Shown piece by piece: positions 26,101 through 32,653 of a stretch of 32,753 bases of DNA. The DNA comes from Oscillospiraceae bacterium (GTDB lineage Bacteria; Bacillota; Clostridia; Oscillospirales; Acutalibacteraceae). The notes beneath the pieces are model-generated. The model made no database searches, had not been told where the DNA came from, and saw nothing but the letters and a program-made list of their open reading frames with translations. The stretch lies in assembly GCA_015066165.1 (NCBI GenBank), contig SVOX01000003.1:1-32753 (forward strand). The letters are read 5' to 3'. The stretch's first letter is position 1. Each line of letters opens with the position of its first letter. The position numbers and the translations under genes were made by a program.

Positions 26101-26434
26101 ATTCACGAAGTGTTGGTAAAACTTGCGGTTTTTTATTTTCACCTTGTTCTTTATATAGTCCCGGAACAATGAAATTTACTTCATTAAAATTGTCTATAGC
26201 AGTATCGTTTAAATCTTTTTTATTCGTCACACGGTACATTACCGAAACCGCAGTATCAAAAAGCGGACTGTAAACCCTACCGTCAAGGTCAACAACCGTT
26301 AAATTTGAAGAACCGTAAAGCGAAACATTAAATCCATCCCACTTTGGCAAAATAATACTTTTACCGTCTTGCGATAATGTCGGTGGAGTAAATTTAATTT
26401 GTTCAAGTATTTTTGAAGCAGTAGTTGTACTCAT
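23186..26434 (-). CDS. GH20-type beta-N-acetylhexosaminidase, multidomain, no signal peptide
   Basis: The family removes terminal N-acetylhexosamines using substrate-assisted catalysis. From ATG 26434 (GGGAGA six bases upstream) the protein has 1082 residues. An N-terminal GH20b-like domain leads to the barrel, with NEIDTPGHC (about 314-322) and HIGNDE holding the Asp378-Glu379 pair. A LamG-like beta domain (roughly 570-750), a helical part, a discoidin/F5-8C-like domain (roughly 880-990) and a FIVAR-like helical end follow. The added domains usually occur in secreted enzymes, yet no signal peptide or anchor is seen, even with the upstream in-frame residues. It could act on imported glycans in the cytoplasm. 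The gene diverges from the HTH-serine dehydratase gene. Confidence 0.85.
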   Translation of the reverse strand: MSTTTASKILEQIKFTPPTLSQDGKSIILPKWDGFNVSLYGSSNLTVVDLDGRVYSPLFDTAVSVMYRVTNKKDLNDTAIDNFNEVNFIVPGLYKEQGENKKPQVLPTLREWKGDSGEFLLKDTSKIYYKDTSLKEKAEQIAFYFEKMLGVNIAISDCDGDIVLELSNNTELGSEGYYVEIEPQKVTISAPTEKGVLYGGTTITQILFDKKLLPCGIIRDYPQYPVRSLMIDLGRTFIQLDYMHEIARYMAYFKMNELHMHINDNGGETHTVFRIESKKFPQINANLEEGKIYRQEDYKAFQKMAESFGIDMVNEIDTPGHCAFLELYDKEISLNGMMDLTTEEKLQKSLKFIKELIDEMVDGEDPVFRGKRLHIGNDEYWVEGMHEQQRKYLNELIVYLNNKGITPQYWAVLGGEEGSGVTGKTPVSTDAVLNFWIDTATNPALMIEKGHKFINNDVREALYICPSNPYYGNQMRIDAKWNYENKNVNKVVGYEMPMASPLLLGYEPTFWNDCKSGISQTDVFESVKNAIMTTAEKAWQGKNTGEMTGDDFVALTKKFGKFAPGVNPFKYFEPNADGIIAKFDFACGLEDQSGNGHTVENFGAKKTEKGLLFDANSYITTDMTEVGYNSTISMDILIDDNVRENAVIFSSRDTKVYLNYEGTGKIGYERQGFKYSFPYVIDTGRMQNIKITTALIEDVRIEAGLCVDGVFVAKGYYHGEKLAHFNSSSLDLPLGKIGEGFTGVIGGITVLSGDTTADSMNGDGKICLKQGCEKIKATDLGLMENRVNDILAVFENAKQTENASLINLLAYRMVKLEAKEFLPCDTSALVQLLLEDISKIDYAPESFSEYELACLVAASVLCNSQSDQDAFDYAVKRIINAKEKLVISVPEIATVSTNREQWKENAVGNVLKDDDQLIYWQNGPQVPNDNITFKFSHPLELESFTLVSCGDDRLYRAEFQISKDGENYINVADLNDMEDQRTVNFEKTPVLSARIIIKDHSGKWIKIKKVLFNGGKLVDTHYLEKELARKIKESDYTAESYAEYKTARTEAEVVLASADKLQKDVEKSLLKLKKARIALKKA

Positions 26435-26469
26435 AAAAAATCTCCCTTTATAAAATATCAACTGTTTAT

Positions 26470-26498
26470 ATAATAAAATAACCCCCCAAAAAAATCAA
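26470..26498 (-). promoter_or_regulatory. Promoter of the hexosaminidase gene
   Basis: TTGATT (26498-26493) and TATTAT (26475-26470) are spaced by 17 bases. The spacer contains a run of T followed by six G on the minus strand. Confidence 0.6.
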
Positions 26499-26535
26499 TA
26501 GTATTTTCCTATATTTTCTAGGAATTTTCAATACA

Positions 26536-26558
26536 AAAATCCACCAATGGTTGATTTT
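26536..26558. promoter_or_regulatory. 23-bp operator-like palindrome
   Basis: AAAATCCACCA and TGGTTGATTTT flank a single A; 10 of 11 positions pair. It covers the -35 element of the HTH-dehydratase promoter and lies about 75-95 bases upstream of hexosaminidase transcription. It is a candidate site for the HTH domain of the adjacent fusion. Confidence 0.55.
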
Positions 26559-26579
26559 ATCATAAAAAATAATTATAAT
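26551..26579 (+). promoter_or_regulatory. Promoter of the HTH-serine dehydratase gene
   Basis: TTGATT (26551-26556) and TATAAT (26574-26579) are spaced by 17 bases. The -35 is part of the palindrome at 26536-26558. Confidence 0.7.
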
Positions 26580-26640
26580 TAACTTTATAGTTGAGAAAAA
26601 ATGTTGTAAAATTAAAACACAAAAAAACGTGAGGTAAATT

Positions 26641-28071
26641 ATGGCATATTTTAATTACTCAAAAATAAAAGAATTTAGAATTAAAAACAAACTTACCCAA
26701 AAAGATTTAAGCCAGAGTTTAGGTATTAGTAACCGTGCGGTATCGAAATGGGAAAACGGTTTATCTTTTCCCTCAAGCCAACATATTTTTGAACTTTCAA
26801 AAATATTTGGTGTACCAATGGATATTTTTTATTCAAAAAACAGTTCTAATATCCAAAAACCAAAAATTACTGGTATGAGTTCTATAACCGAACTTTATAA
26901 AATAGGAAGAGGACCATCAAGTTCACACACAATAGGGCCTGAAAAGGCGTGTAAAGAATTTTTAAAAGAATATAAGGAAGCCGATTTCTTTAAAGCGGTT
27001 TTATGTGGTTCACTTGCCAAAACGGGCAAAGGTCACGGTACCGATACCGTTATTAAAAAAACTTTTTCACCTTATAAATGCCAAATTGAATTTGATTTTA
27101 ACAAAACCGATTTGCCCCACCCTAATACAATGTATCTTTTGGCTTTTAAAGGTAAAACCCAAATAGCCGAAAAACAAGTGCAAAGTGTTGGTGGTGGAAG
27201 TATTGTTTGGCAAGATGAAAAAGCCACACCCGAAAAAATCATATACCCTCATACAACCTTTAGTGACATTGCAAAATATTGTACACAGCACAATATTCGC
27301 ATTTGGGAATACGCTTTGAAATACGAAGATAATAACTTTAAAAACTTTATGCAAAAAATTTGGACCCAAATGAAAGATACTATTCACAAAGGTCTTGAAA
27401 GTGAAGGTATTTTACCTGGTGGACTTGAACTTCAAAGAAAAGCCAAAACTCTATATGAAAGTCAACACATAGACGAAACTGCCCAAACACGCGAAAACCG
27501 TATGGTATGTTCTTTTGCCTTTGCCACAAGTGAGCAAAACGCCTCGGGCGAAACAATAGTAACTGCTCCTACTTGCGGTGCGGCAGGGGTGCTTCCGGCA
27601 GTTCTTTATTACTACCAAAAGAAAAACGGCTTTACTGACAGCGAAATTGTAAATGCACTAATTACTGCAGGAATTATTGGAAATCTTATCAAAACCAACG
27701 CTTCAATTTCGGGCGCAGAATGTGGCTGTCAAGCCGAAATCGGCTCGGCTTGTGCTATGGCAGCGGCCGCTTTGGCAGAACTATTAGACCTTAATTTTGA
27801 TAAAATTGAATATGCTGCCGAAATTGCCATTGAACATCATTTGGGCCTCACCTGTGACCCAATTTGCGGACTTGTTCAAATTCCTTGTATTGAACGCAAC
27901 GCAGTTGCCGCAATGCGTGCCATAAATGCCGTAAATCTCTCAAGTTTTCTTTGGAGCACTCGTAAAATATCATTAGACAGCGTTATTAAAACAATGAAAG
28001 AAACCGGCCACGACCTGTCTTCACCATATAAAGAAACCTCCGAAGCCGGACTTGCTAAAATAAAATTATAA
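26641..28071 (+). CDS. sdaA: XRE DNA-binding domain fused to L-serine dehydratase ([4Fe-4S])
   Basis: The enzyme part converts L-serine to pyruvate and ammonia. Residues 8-64 are an XRE helix-turn-helix (LTQKDLSQSLGISNRAVSKW). A short linker follows. From about residue 80 the dehydratase beta domain begins with ELYKIGRGPSSSHTIGP. The alpha domain (about 225-476) has TAPTCGAAGVLPA, SGAECGCQAEIGSAC and GLTCDPICG...PCIERNA; Cys363, Cys405 and Cys416 match expected cluster ligands. The enzyme part, about 398 residues, is somewhat shorter than the roughly 455 of E. coli SdaA. The fusion is real: GAGGT precedes ATG 26641, and the internal Met79 lacks a ribosome site. It probably binds its own promoter. 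Confidence 0.92.
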   Translation: MAYFNYSKIKEFRIKNKLTQKDLSQSLGISNRAVSKWENGLSFPSSQHIFELSKIFGVPMDIFYSKNSSNIQKPKITGMSSITELYKIGRGPSSSHTIGPEKACKEFLKEYKEADFFKAVLCGSLAKTGKGHGTDTVIKKTFSPYKCQIEFDFNKTDLPHPNTMYLLAFKGKTQIAEKQVQSVGGGSIVWQDEKATPEKIIYPHTTFSDIAKYCTQHNIRIWEYALKYEDNNFKNFMQKIWTQMKDTIHKGLESEGILPGGLELQRKAKTLYESQHIDETAQTRENRMVCSFAFATSEQNASGETIVTAPTCGAAGVLPAVLYYYQKKNGFTDSEIVNALITAGIIGNLIKTNASISGAECGCQAEIGSACAMAAAALAELLDLNFDKIEYAAEIAIEHHLGLTCDPICGLVQIPCIERNAVAAMRAINAVNLSSFLWSTRKISLDSVIKTMKETGHDLSSPYKETSEAGLAKIKL

Positions 28072-28078
28072 TAAAATC

Positions 28079-28126
28079 GCCTTGAAGCACACTCTTTAAG
28101 TTATTGTGCATCAAGGCAATTTTTTT
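28079..28126. terminator. Bidirectional terminator between the dehydratase and esterase genes
   Basis: A 13-base stem (GCCTTGAAGCACA with TGTGCATCAAGGC, one mismatch) is followed by a T run on the plus strand, between two convergent genes. Confidence 0.85.
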
Positions 28127-28128
28127 GA

Positions 28129-30180
28129 TTATTTGGTTTTTTTGGATTTATAACCCGACCAAGCAGAATAATATTTTTTACCGCTTGAAGTCTTGTAAGT
28201 TCGAACTCTTACGTAATATTTTTTCTTTGATTTTAAACCTTTCAACGTTGCAGTTGTTTTCTTGTTGCTTGAAACGGTCAAAATTTTGGTGGTAGATTTG
28301 CTAAACTTTTTAGAAGTTGAATATTGTATTTCATAACCCTTTACTTGTTTTGTCTTTTTTGTAATTTTAACCTTTAAACTCTTCTTTGCTGCTGTGAGTT
28401 TTTTTATAGAAGACTTGGGTGGGTTTATTTTAAACTTAACTGTTTTCGAACCCGAATAATTTCCTTTAAAAGTGACTTTTACTTTGTAACTGCCTAAATT
28501 TTTTCTCTTGCCGTAACACTTTAAAGTATAATATTTCGAAGAAACCGTCTTCCCTGCTGAATCTTTCACAGTAACTTTTGGAGTTTGTACTTTTCCGTTA
28601 TAGTGACAATCGTTCGCTTTTACAGATTTAATCTTTTTTATGGTAACAACGTCATCAAAACGTCCGCATAAAGAACATATTTTTTCGCCTTTGCCATTTT
28701 TATAAAGTGTTGCCTTTTTGGTAGGCACAACTACAAACTTATGTGTCAATTTACTGCCTAAATCTACAACAGTTTTAAATTTATCACAATTTTTTATACA
28801 ACATTTTGCGGTTTTTGTTCCATTTTTAACACAACTCGCATTCTTGTCACTTATATAATTACCATATACGTGCTCGTGGTCGTATTTTGCGGTAACCGCT
28901 CTATCATCACGCACAAAAAACGCCTTTATCAAAAACTTACTGTTATCTTTTGCAGAATTTGCAAAATACGGCCTAATAATTACAGTATGCTTACCGTATT
29001 CAAGCCCTGTAGCCAAAACTGTTGGGGTCATTTGACGAGCCACGGATTTTTCTTCTTGATTATCCACTTTTATACTGTAGTATTCAACCTTGTTATCGTT
29101 TTCACACGTTTCTAATATTGCAATTTCAGTGCCTGTAAATTCAAGTGCAAAACTTACTGATTCATTTTTTTCTATAGAAGCCGCGCCGTCATCACCGAAA
29201 GTCCTAAATGGATTTCCTATATTCATTTCGCTATAATGTTTAAGCTTAAGGTTTTTGCCACCAAGTTCTTGTGATTTTGTAACCAACGCTTCATCTACAT
29301 CAATAACTTCAATATTACCGTCGAGTAAATATTCATTAACCATTTTTGGAAGCGTATGATTTTTAGCGCTGCCGTCATAACTTGAATTAATTAAGCAATT
29401 TTCTAAATATTCCTTAATCGCATCAAAATAAATTTTGTATCCTTTGTTATTAGGGTGAACGTTTGTACCATCATCATAAAAGTATTCAGGCCATTCTTGT
29501 TGTGCTTTTCCAACAGTAATTTTATCCGCCAAAGCACGTCCAATATGTATTGAAGGAATATTATAAGCAACGCAAATTTTTTCGTGTTCCTTTGCTTCGT
29601 CGTGAAGTTCACCTGCTTGGTTGGTGTTTACGTGTGAAATTTCGGTTGTGTAAACTGTCACAATATCACACAAAGGTAACTCTTTTCTGATATTGCGAAC
29701 AATGGTTTCAAACCGCATTCCGTATTCAGCCAACGGTATGTCTTCACCTTGATTATCATAATAATCGTTTATCGCAAATTCAACAAAAACCAAATCCGGC
29801 TTATGTGCTATCACATCGTGATTCAAACGGTAAGCGCCAAACTTAGACCCTGTAGCACCAATTGCACTATTGATATTATTTATGGTTACATTATTAAAAT
29901 TATCTACAAACCATTGCCCAACAAGTCCACGCCAAGAATCAGTTTGGGCATTAGTGGCTCCTGTACCGTTAGTAACCGAACCGCCAAAATAAACAATATT
30001 TAATTCATCGCCTGCGCTAAGTTTAGCGTAGGTATTTTTTAAATCTTGCCCACGCTTATATATGTACTTCTGATATTGATTTGTTTGGCTTGTGGCAAAA
30101 ACCGAGCCAAGCGAACAAACCTCTACAGAAAAAACAATTACTAAAGCCAACACCAAACTAATTGCTTTACGAAATTTCAC
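28129..30180 (-). CDS. Secreted SGNH-type esterase with cysteine-rich and fibronectin-like C-terminal modules
   Basis: From GTG 30180 the product has 683 residues, with a signal peptide cut near VFA (residues 1-30). The SGNH hydrolase domain has block I FGGSVTNG (Ser68), a central Gly/Asn region, FAIND with Asn138, and DGTNVHPNNKGY with the Asp/His pair. A beta-rich domain follows. Then come a Cys-rich module (NASCVKNGTKTAKCC, CSLCG), a small Ig-like stretch and a Lys-rich fibronectin type III domain. The family commonly removes acetyl groups from polysaccharides. GGAAGGA eight bases before the GTG decides the start; upstream in-frame residues add no signal. The tail is closely similar to that of the leucine-rich-repeat protein at 18543-21161. 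No clear promoter was found. Confidence 0.87.
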   Translation of the reverse strand: MKFRKAISLVLALVIVFSVEVCSLGSVFATSQTNQYQKYIYKRGQDLKNTYAKLSAGDELNIVYFGGSVTNGTGATNAQTDSWRGLVGQWFVDNFNNVTINNINSAIGATGSKFGAYRLNHDVIAHKPDLVFVEFAINDYYDNQGEDIPLAEYGMRFETIVRNIRKELPLCDIVTVYTTEISHVNTNQAGELHDEAKEHEKICVAYNIPSIHIGRALADKITVGKAQQEWPEYFYDDGTNVHPNNKGYKIYFDAIKEYLENCLINSSYDGSAKNHTLPKMVNEYLLDGNIEVIDVDEALVTKSQELGGKNLKLKHYSEMNIGNPFRTFGDDGAASIEKNESVSFALEFTGTEIAILETCENDNKVEYYSIKVDNQEEKSVARQMTPTVLATGLEYGKHTVIIRPYFANSAKDNSKFLIKAFFVRDDRAVTAKYDHEHVYGNYISDKNASCVKNGTKTAKCCIKNCDKFKTVVDLGSKLTHKFVVVPTKKATLYKNGKGEKICSLCGRFDDVVTIKKIKSVKANDCHYNGKVQTPKVTVKDSAGKTVSSKYYTLKCYGKRKNLGSYKVKVTFKGNYSGSKTVKFKINPPKSSIKKLTAAKKSLKVKITKKTKQVKGYEIQYSTSKKFSKSTTKILTVSSNKKTTATLKGLKSKKKYYVRVRTYKTSSGKKYYSAWSGYKSKKTK

Positions 30181-30231
30181 CTTTAAAATCCTTCCTTTCA
30201 ATAATAAAACATAAGTTAAAATCAAAAATAG

Positions 30232-30256
30232 AAAAAAGTCCCCCTTGGGAACTTTT
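30232..30256 (-). terminator. Terminator of the XRE regulator gene
   Basis: Stem AAAAGTTCCC / GGGGACTTTT (one U-G pair on the minus strand) with a T run; the stop codon is next to the stem. Confidence 0.75.
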
Positions 30257-30659
30257 ACTTTTCTCCTTTTTCACTGATACCGCGGTATATTTCGCCCACC
30301 ATTCGTTCAATTTTTTCATCAGTTAAATCAGCACCGCCGTCCATAGCAATTATACTTAAAAATTTTTCAGCGCTTTCGCTATCGCCAATTTTACTTTTGA
30401 TTTGTTTTATAACGTAATCACTGTCTTTGTTTTGTGATAAAGTTTTAGGAGAAAATGAAAAAAGTTCGTCTATTGAACAACCAAACGCTTCTGCCATAGC
30501 CGGCAAAAGCAAAACATCGGGAGATGATTTTCCGTTTTCCCATTTTGAAACTGCTTGAAAAGTAACGCCAAGTTTTGTGGCAAGTGCTTCTTGAGTTAAA
30601 CCGCTAATCTTGCGGTATTTTTGAATATTTGCCGATAATATCTTACTAATTGCAGTCAC
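30255..30659 (-). CDS. XRE-family transcriptional regulator
   Basis: The 134-residue protein has an N-terminal HTH_3 domain (about residues 10-66: LTQEALATKLGVTFQAVSKW, ending IDELF). A helical C-terminal part of about 65 residues is not recognised and could serve dimerisation or ligand sensing. The start is GTG 30659 with AAGGAGATGA upstream. It has its own promoter at 30701-30729, and a perfect 21-base palindrome lies just upstream of that promoter. The target could be itself or the MATE gene that ends upstream. Confidence 0.9.
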   Translation of the reverse strand: MTAISKILSANIQKYRKISGLTQEALATKLGVTFQAVSKWENGKSSPDVLLLPAMAEAFGCSIDELFSFSPKTLSQNKDSDYVIKQIKSKIGDSESAEKFLSIIAMDGGADLTDEKIERMVGEIYRGISEKGEK

Positions 30660-30700
30660 AAAATCATCTCCTTTTCTTATTCACTAATCTCTACAAAGTT

Positions 30701-30729
30701 ATTATAACACAATTTTTATATTCTAACAA
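30701..30729 (-). promoter_or_regulatory. Promoter of the XRE regulator gene
   Basis: TTGTTA (30729-30724) and TATAAT (30706-30701) are spaced by 17 bases. Confidence 0.7.
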
Positions 30730-30730
30730 T

Positions 30731-30782
30731 AAAACACAGGTTGAATTATTCAACCTGCAGTTGAGAGTATAACCTATGTTTT
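30731..30782 (-). terminator. Nested hairpins after the MATE gene
   Basis: The outer arms AAAACATAGGTT and AACCTGTGTTTT pair on the minus strand and end in T residues, suiting termination of the MATE transcript. An inner perfect palindrome (arms CAGGTTGAA and TTCAACCTG, 30737-30757) uses part of the same sequence, so the two structures exclude each other in part. Confidence 0.55.
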
Positions 30783-30790
30783 ATTATTAA

Positions 30791-32188
30791 TTACTTATCG
30801 ATAATATTTCTTACCCATATTCCTTTTTTAACAAATATGAACCCTACAATGCATTTCACAAACTCAAGACCTTGAACTATAAAGTATAAAGGCACAATAG
30901 CAAGATTTGTAAAATTTGCAAGAATATATGCCACCGGCACCGCTACACCCCAAGTAAAAAGACTGTCAAACATAAATGTAATTATTGTTCTGCCACCCGA
31001 ACGAATAGTAAAATAACAGTTATGTGCAAAAGCGTGAACCGGCATCAAAACCGCCACGACAAGCAAAAATTTGGTAGCCATTTCTTTTACAACAGTTTCG
31101 GTGTTATAAATATGCGGAACAAAAGGCGCCACAGCAGCCAATACACTGCCCATAACAGCGCAAGTAGCAACGGCCAATGCCAATAACTTCCAGGCAGAAT
31201 CTTTGGCTTTTCTAATTTCATTAGCGCCCAAATGTTGCCCTACAATAATTGCAACAGCGTTACCCATTGTAAGAAATACAACGTTAAACAAATTGTTTAC
31301 GGTGTTTGAAATATTTATTGCCGCCACTACCGATAATCCGCGTACAGAATAGCATTGAAGTTGTACCGCCATACCAAGCGACCATAAAAATTCGTTTATA
31401 AGAAGCGGAAATCCCTTTTTCAAAATATCAAAACATAGCGCTTTTGGAACGTATAAACTCCGAAATGCCGATTTTATAAACTTAAATTTTTCACGTTTTA
31501 CTGCAGTTAAAATTATTATGAATAGCATTTCAACATAACGTGACAAAACGGTGGCAATCGCCGCGCCAACTACACCAAGTTTTGGAAAGCCGAATTTACC
31601 GAAAATAAGTAAGTAATTAAATATGAGATTAACGAAAATAGCAATAACACTTGCTGTCATTGGAAGTTTGGTTTCACCTGTTTCACGCAAAGTGCTTGAG
31701 TAAACCTGTGAGACCGCAAACGGCAAAAGCCCGATTATCATTACTTTTAAATAATTTGTTGCATACCCCAAGGTCGCAACAGCGTCTTGAGCAGATGTAT
31801 CTTCGGCCAAATACATTGAAACAAGTGGTTTTGCGAAAACAAAAAATACTGTACCGCATATTAAAAACATTAAAACAGCAATAACCATTTTTATTCTAAA
31901 GCAATGACGCACACCTTGGGTATCACCTGCACCCGCATATTGAGTTGAAAAAATACCTGCACCTGCAAGTCCGCCAAAAATACAAAGATTAAACACAAAT
32001 ATAAGTTGATTTACAATAGCAACCGCCGACATTTCAAGTGTACCAACTCTACCAACCATTATGTTATCAAGCAAATTAACAACGTTTGTAACGGTATTTT
32101 GCACAATCATTGGTAAAACAATTGCAATAACTCTGCGATAAAAAGCAGCGTCACCAATAAGTTTGCTTTTAATTTTTGAAACTGTCAT
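30791..32188 (-). CDS. MATE-family efflux transporter
   Basis: This 465-residue membrane protein has about 12 hydrophobic helices in two similar halves. The first half has IVLPMIVQNTVTNVVNLLDNIMVGRVG, read in pieces IVLPMIVQNTV (about 18-28) and DNIMVGRVG (about 41-49), a typical MATE start. The family exports drugs or cationic metabolites using sodium or proton gradients; the substrate is not readable. AAGGGA precedes the ATG. It is downstream of a small membrane protein gene, but a hairpin lies between them, so co-transcription is uncertain. Confidence 0.93.
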   Translation of the reverse strand: MTVSKIKSKLIGDAAFYRRVIAIVLPMIVQNTVTNVVNLLDNIMVGRVGTLEMSAVAIVNQLIFVFNLCIFGGLAGAGIFSTQYAGAGDTQGVRHCFRIKMVIAVLMFLICGTVFFVFAKPLVSMYLAEDTSAQDAVATLGYATNYLKVMIIGLLPFAVSQVYSSTLRETGETKLPMTASVIAIFVNLIFNYLLIFGKFGFPKLGVVGAAIATVLSRYVEMLFIIILTAVKREKFKFIKSAFRSLYVPKALCFDILKKGFPLLINEFLWSLGMAVQLQCYSVRGLSVVAAINISNTVNNLFNVVFLTMGNAVAIIVGQHLGANEIRKAKDSAWKLLALAVATCAVMGSVLAAVAPFVPHIYNTETVVKEMATKFLLVVAVLMPVHAFAHNCYFTIRSGGRTIITFMFDSLFTWGVAVPVAYILANFTNLAIVPLYFIVQGLEFVKCIVGFIFVKKGIWVRNIIDK

Positions 32189-32210
32189 AAAAATCCCTTA
32201 TTCATATTAA

Positions 32211-32248
32211 AAGCATCTTATAGAAGTTTAACACTCTACAAGACGCTT
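32211..32248 (-). terminator. Terminator of the small membrane protein gene
   Basis: On the minus strand AAGCGTCTTGTAGA pairs fully with TCTATAAGATGCTT when two G-U pairs are allowed; on the plus strand the same places are mismatched. This points to a minus-strand RNA hairpin. A short T run follows. Confidence 0.6.
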
Positions 32249-32268
32249 AAAATTTTAATTTTATGTAT

Positions 32269-32511
32269 TTATCCCATCATTGCATTCATACAAAACAGGT
32301 AAGCAATTATTCCGCCAATGCACAACGAAATAACAATAATCGATATAACCGTTGCAGTAATATCAATTTTGTCTTTTACAATAAAATCTTTTAAATGTGT
32401 AATTTTTGCAATAAGCATACCGGTAAAAATAAACAATACAATGACTAATACAATAAGTAAGCCAATTGAAAAATTAAACATTGTTTCATGTTGTGGTAAG
32501 ATATTTTTCAT
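32269..32511 (-). CDS. Small two-helix membrane protein of unknown function
   Basis: The 80-residue product has two hydrophobic helices (about residues 14-36 and 53-74) joined by a charged loop (KITHLKDFIVKDKID). I do not recognise a family. The start is ATG 32511, with AGGTG eight bases upstream; the in-frame GTG at 32520 lacks a ribosome site. A consensus promoter with an extended -10 lies directly upstream, which supports a real gene. It is followed by a hairpin and then the MATE gene. Confidence 0.7.
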   Translation of the reverse strand: MKNILPQHETMFNFSIGLLIVLVIVLFIFTGMLIAKITHLKDFIVKDKIDITATVISIIVISLCIGGIIAYLFCMNAMMG

Positions 32512-32552
32512 AATTTTCACCTGTTTTTTGAAAATTAAATGACTTTTTACAT

Positions 32553-32581
32553 ATTATAACATAAAAAAATAGAGATAGCAA
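32553..32581 (-). promoter_or_regulatory. Promoter of the small membrane protein gene
   Basis: TTGCTA (32581-32576) and TATAAT (32558-32553) are spaced by 17 bases, with TGT before the -10. The -35 lies inside the rRNA terminator hairpin. Confidence 0.65.
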
Positions 32582-32592
32582 GTGCTATCTCT
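32563..32592 (-). terminator. Terminator of the rRNA operon
   Basis: AGAGATAGC and GCTATCTCT flank a four-base loop and are followed on the minus strand by ATTTTTTT. It lies about 62 bases past the 3' end of the 23S gene. Confidence 0.85.
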
Positions 32593-32653
32593 TAAAAAAC
32601 ATATAAAGCTCACACCCTGAAAACTGAACAAGTAATGGAAGGGATCGAAAAAA

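Noticed and set aside
32593..32653. A hidden 5S rRNA or tRNA gene after 23S
   Set aside because: Only 61 bases are available and they read as a normal 23S trailer with a TTCAGTTTTCAGG segment; no 5S or cloverleaf pattern is present.
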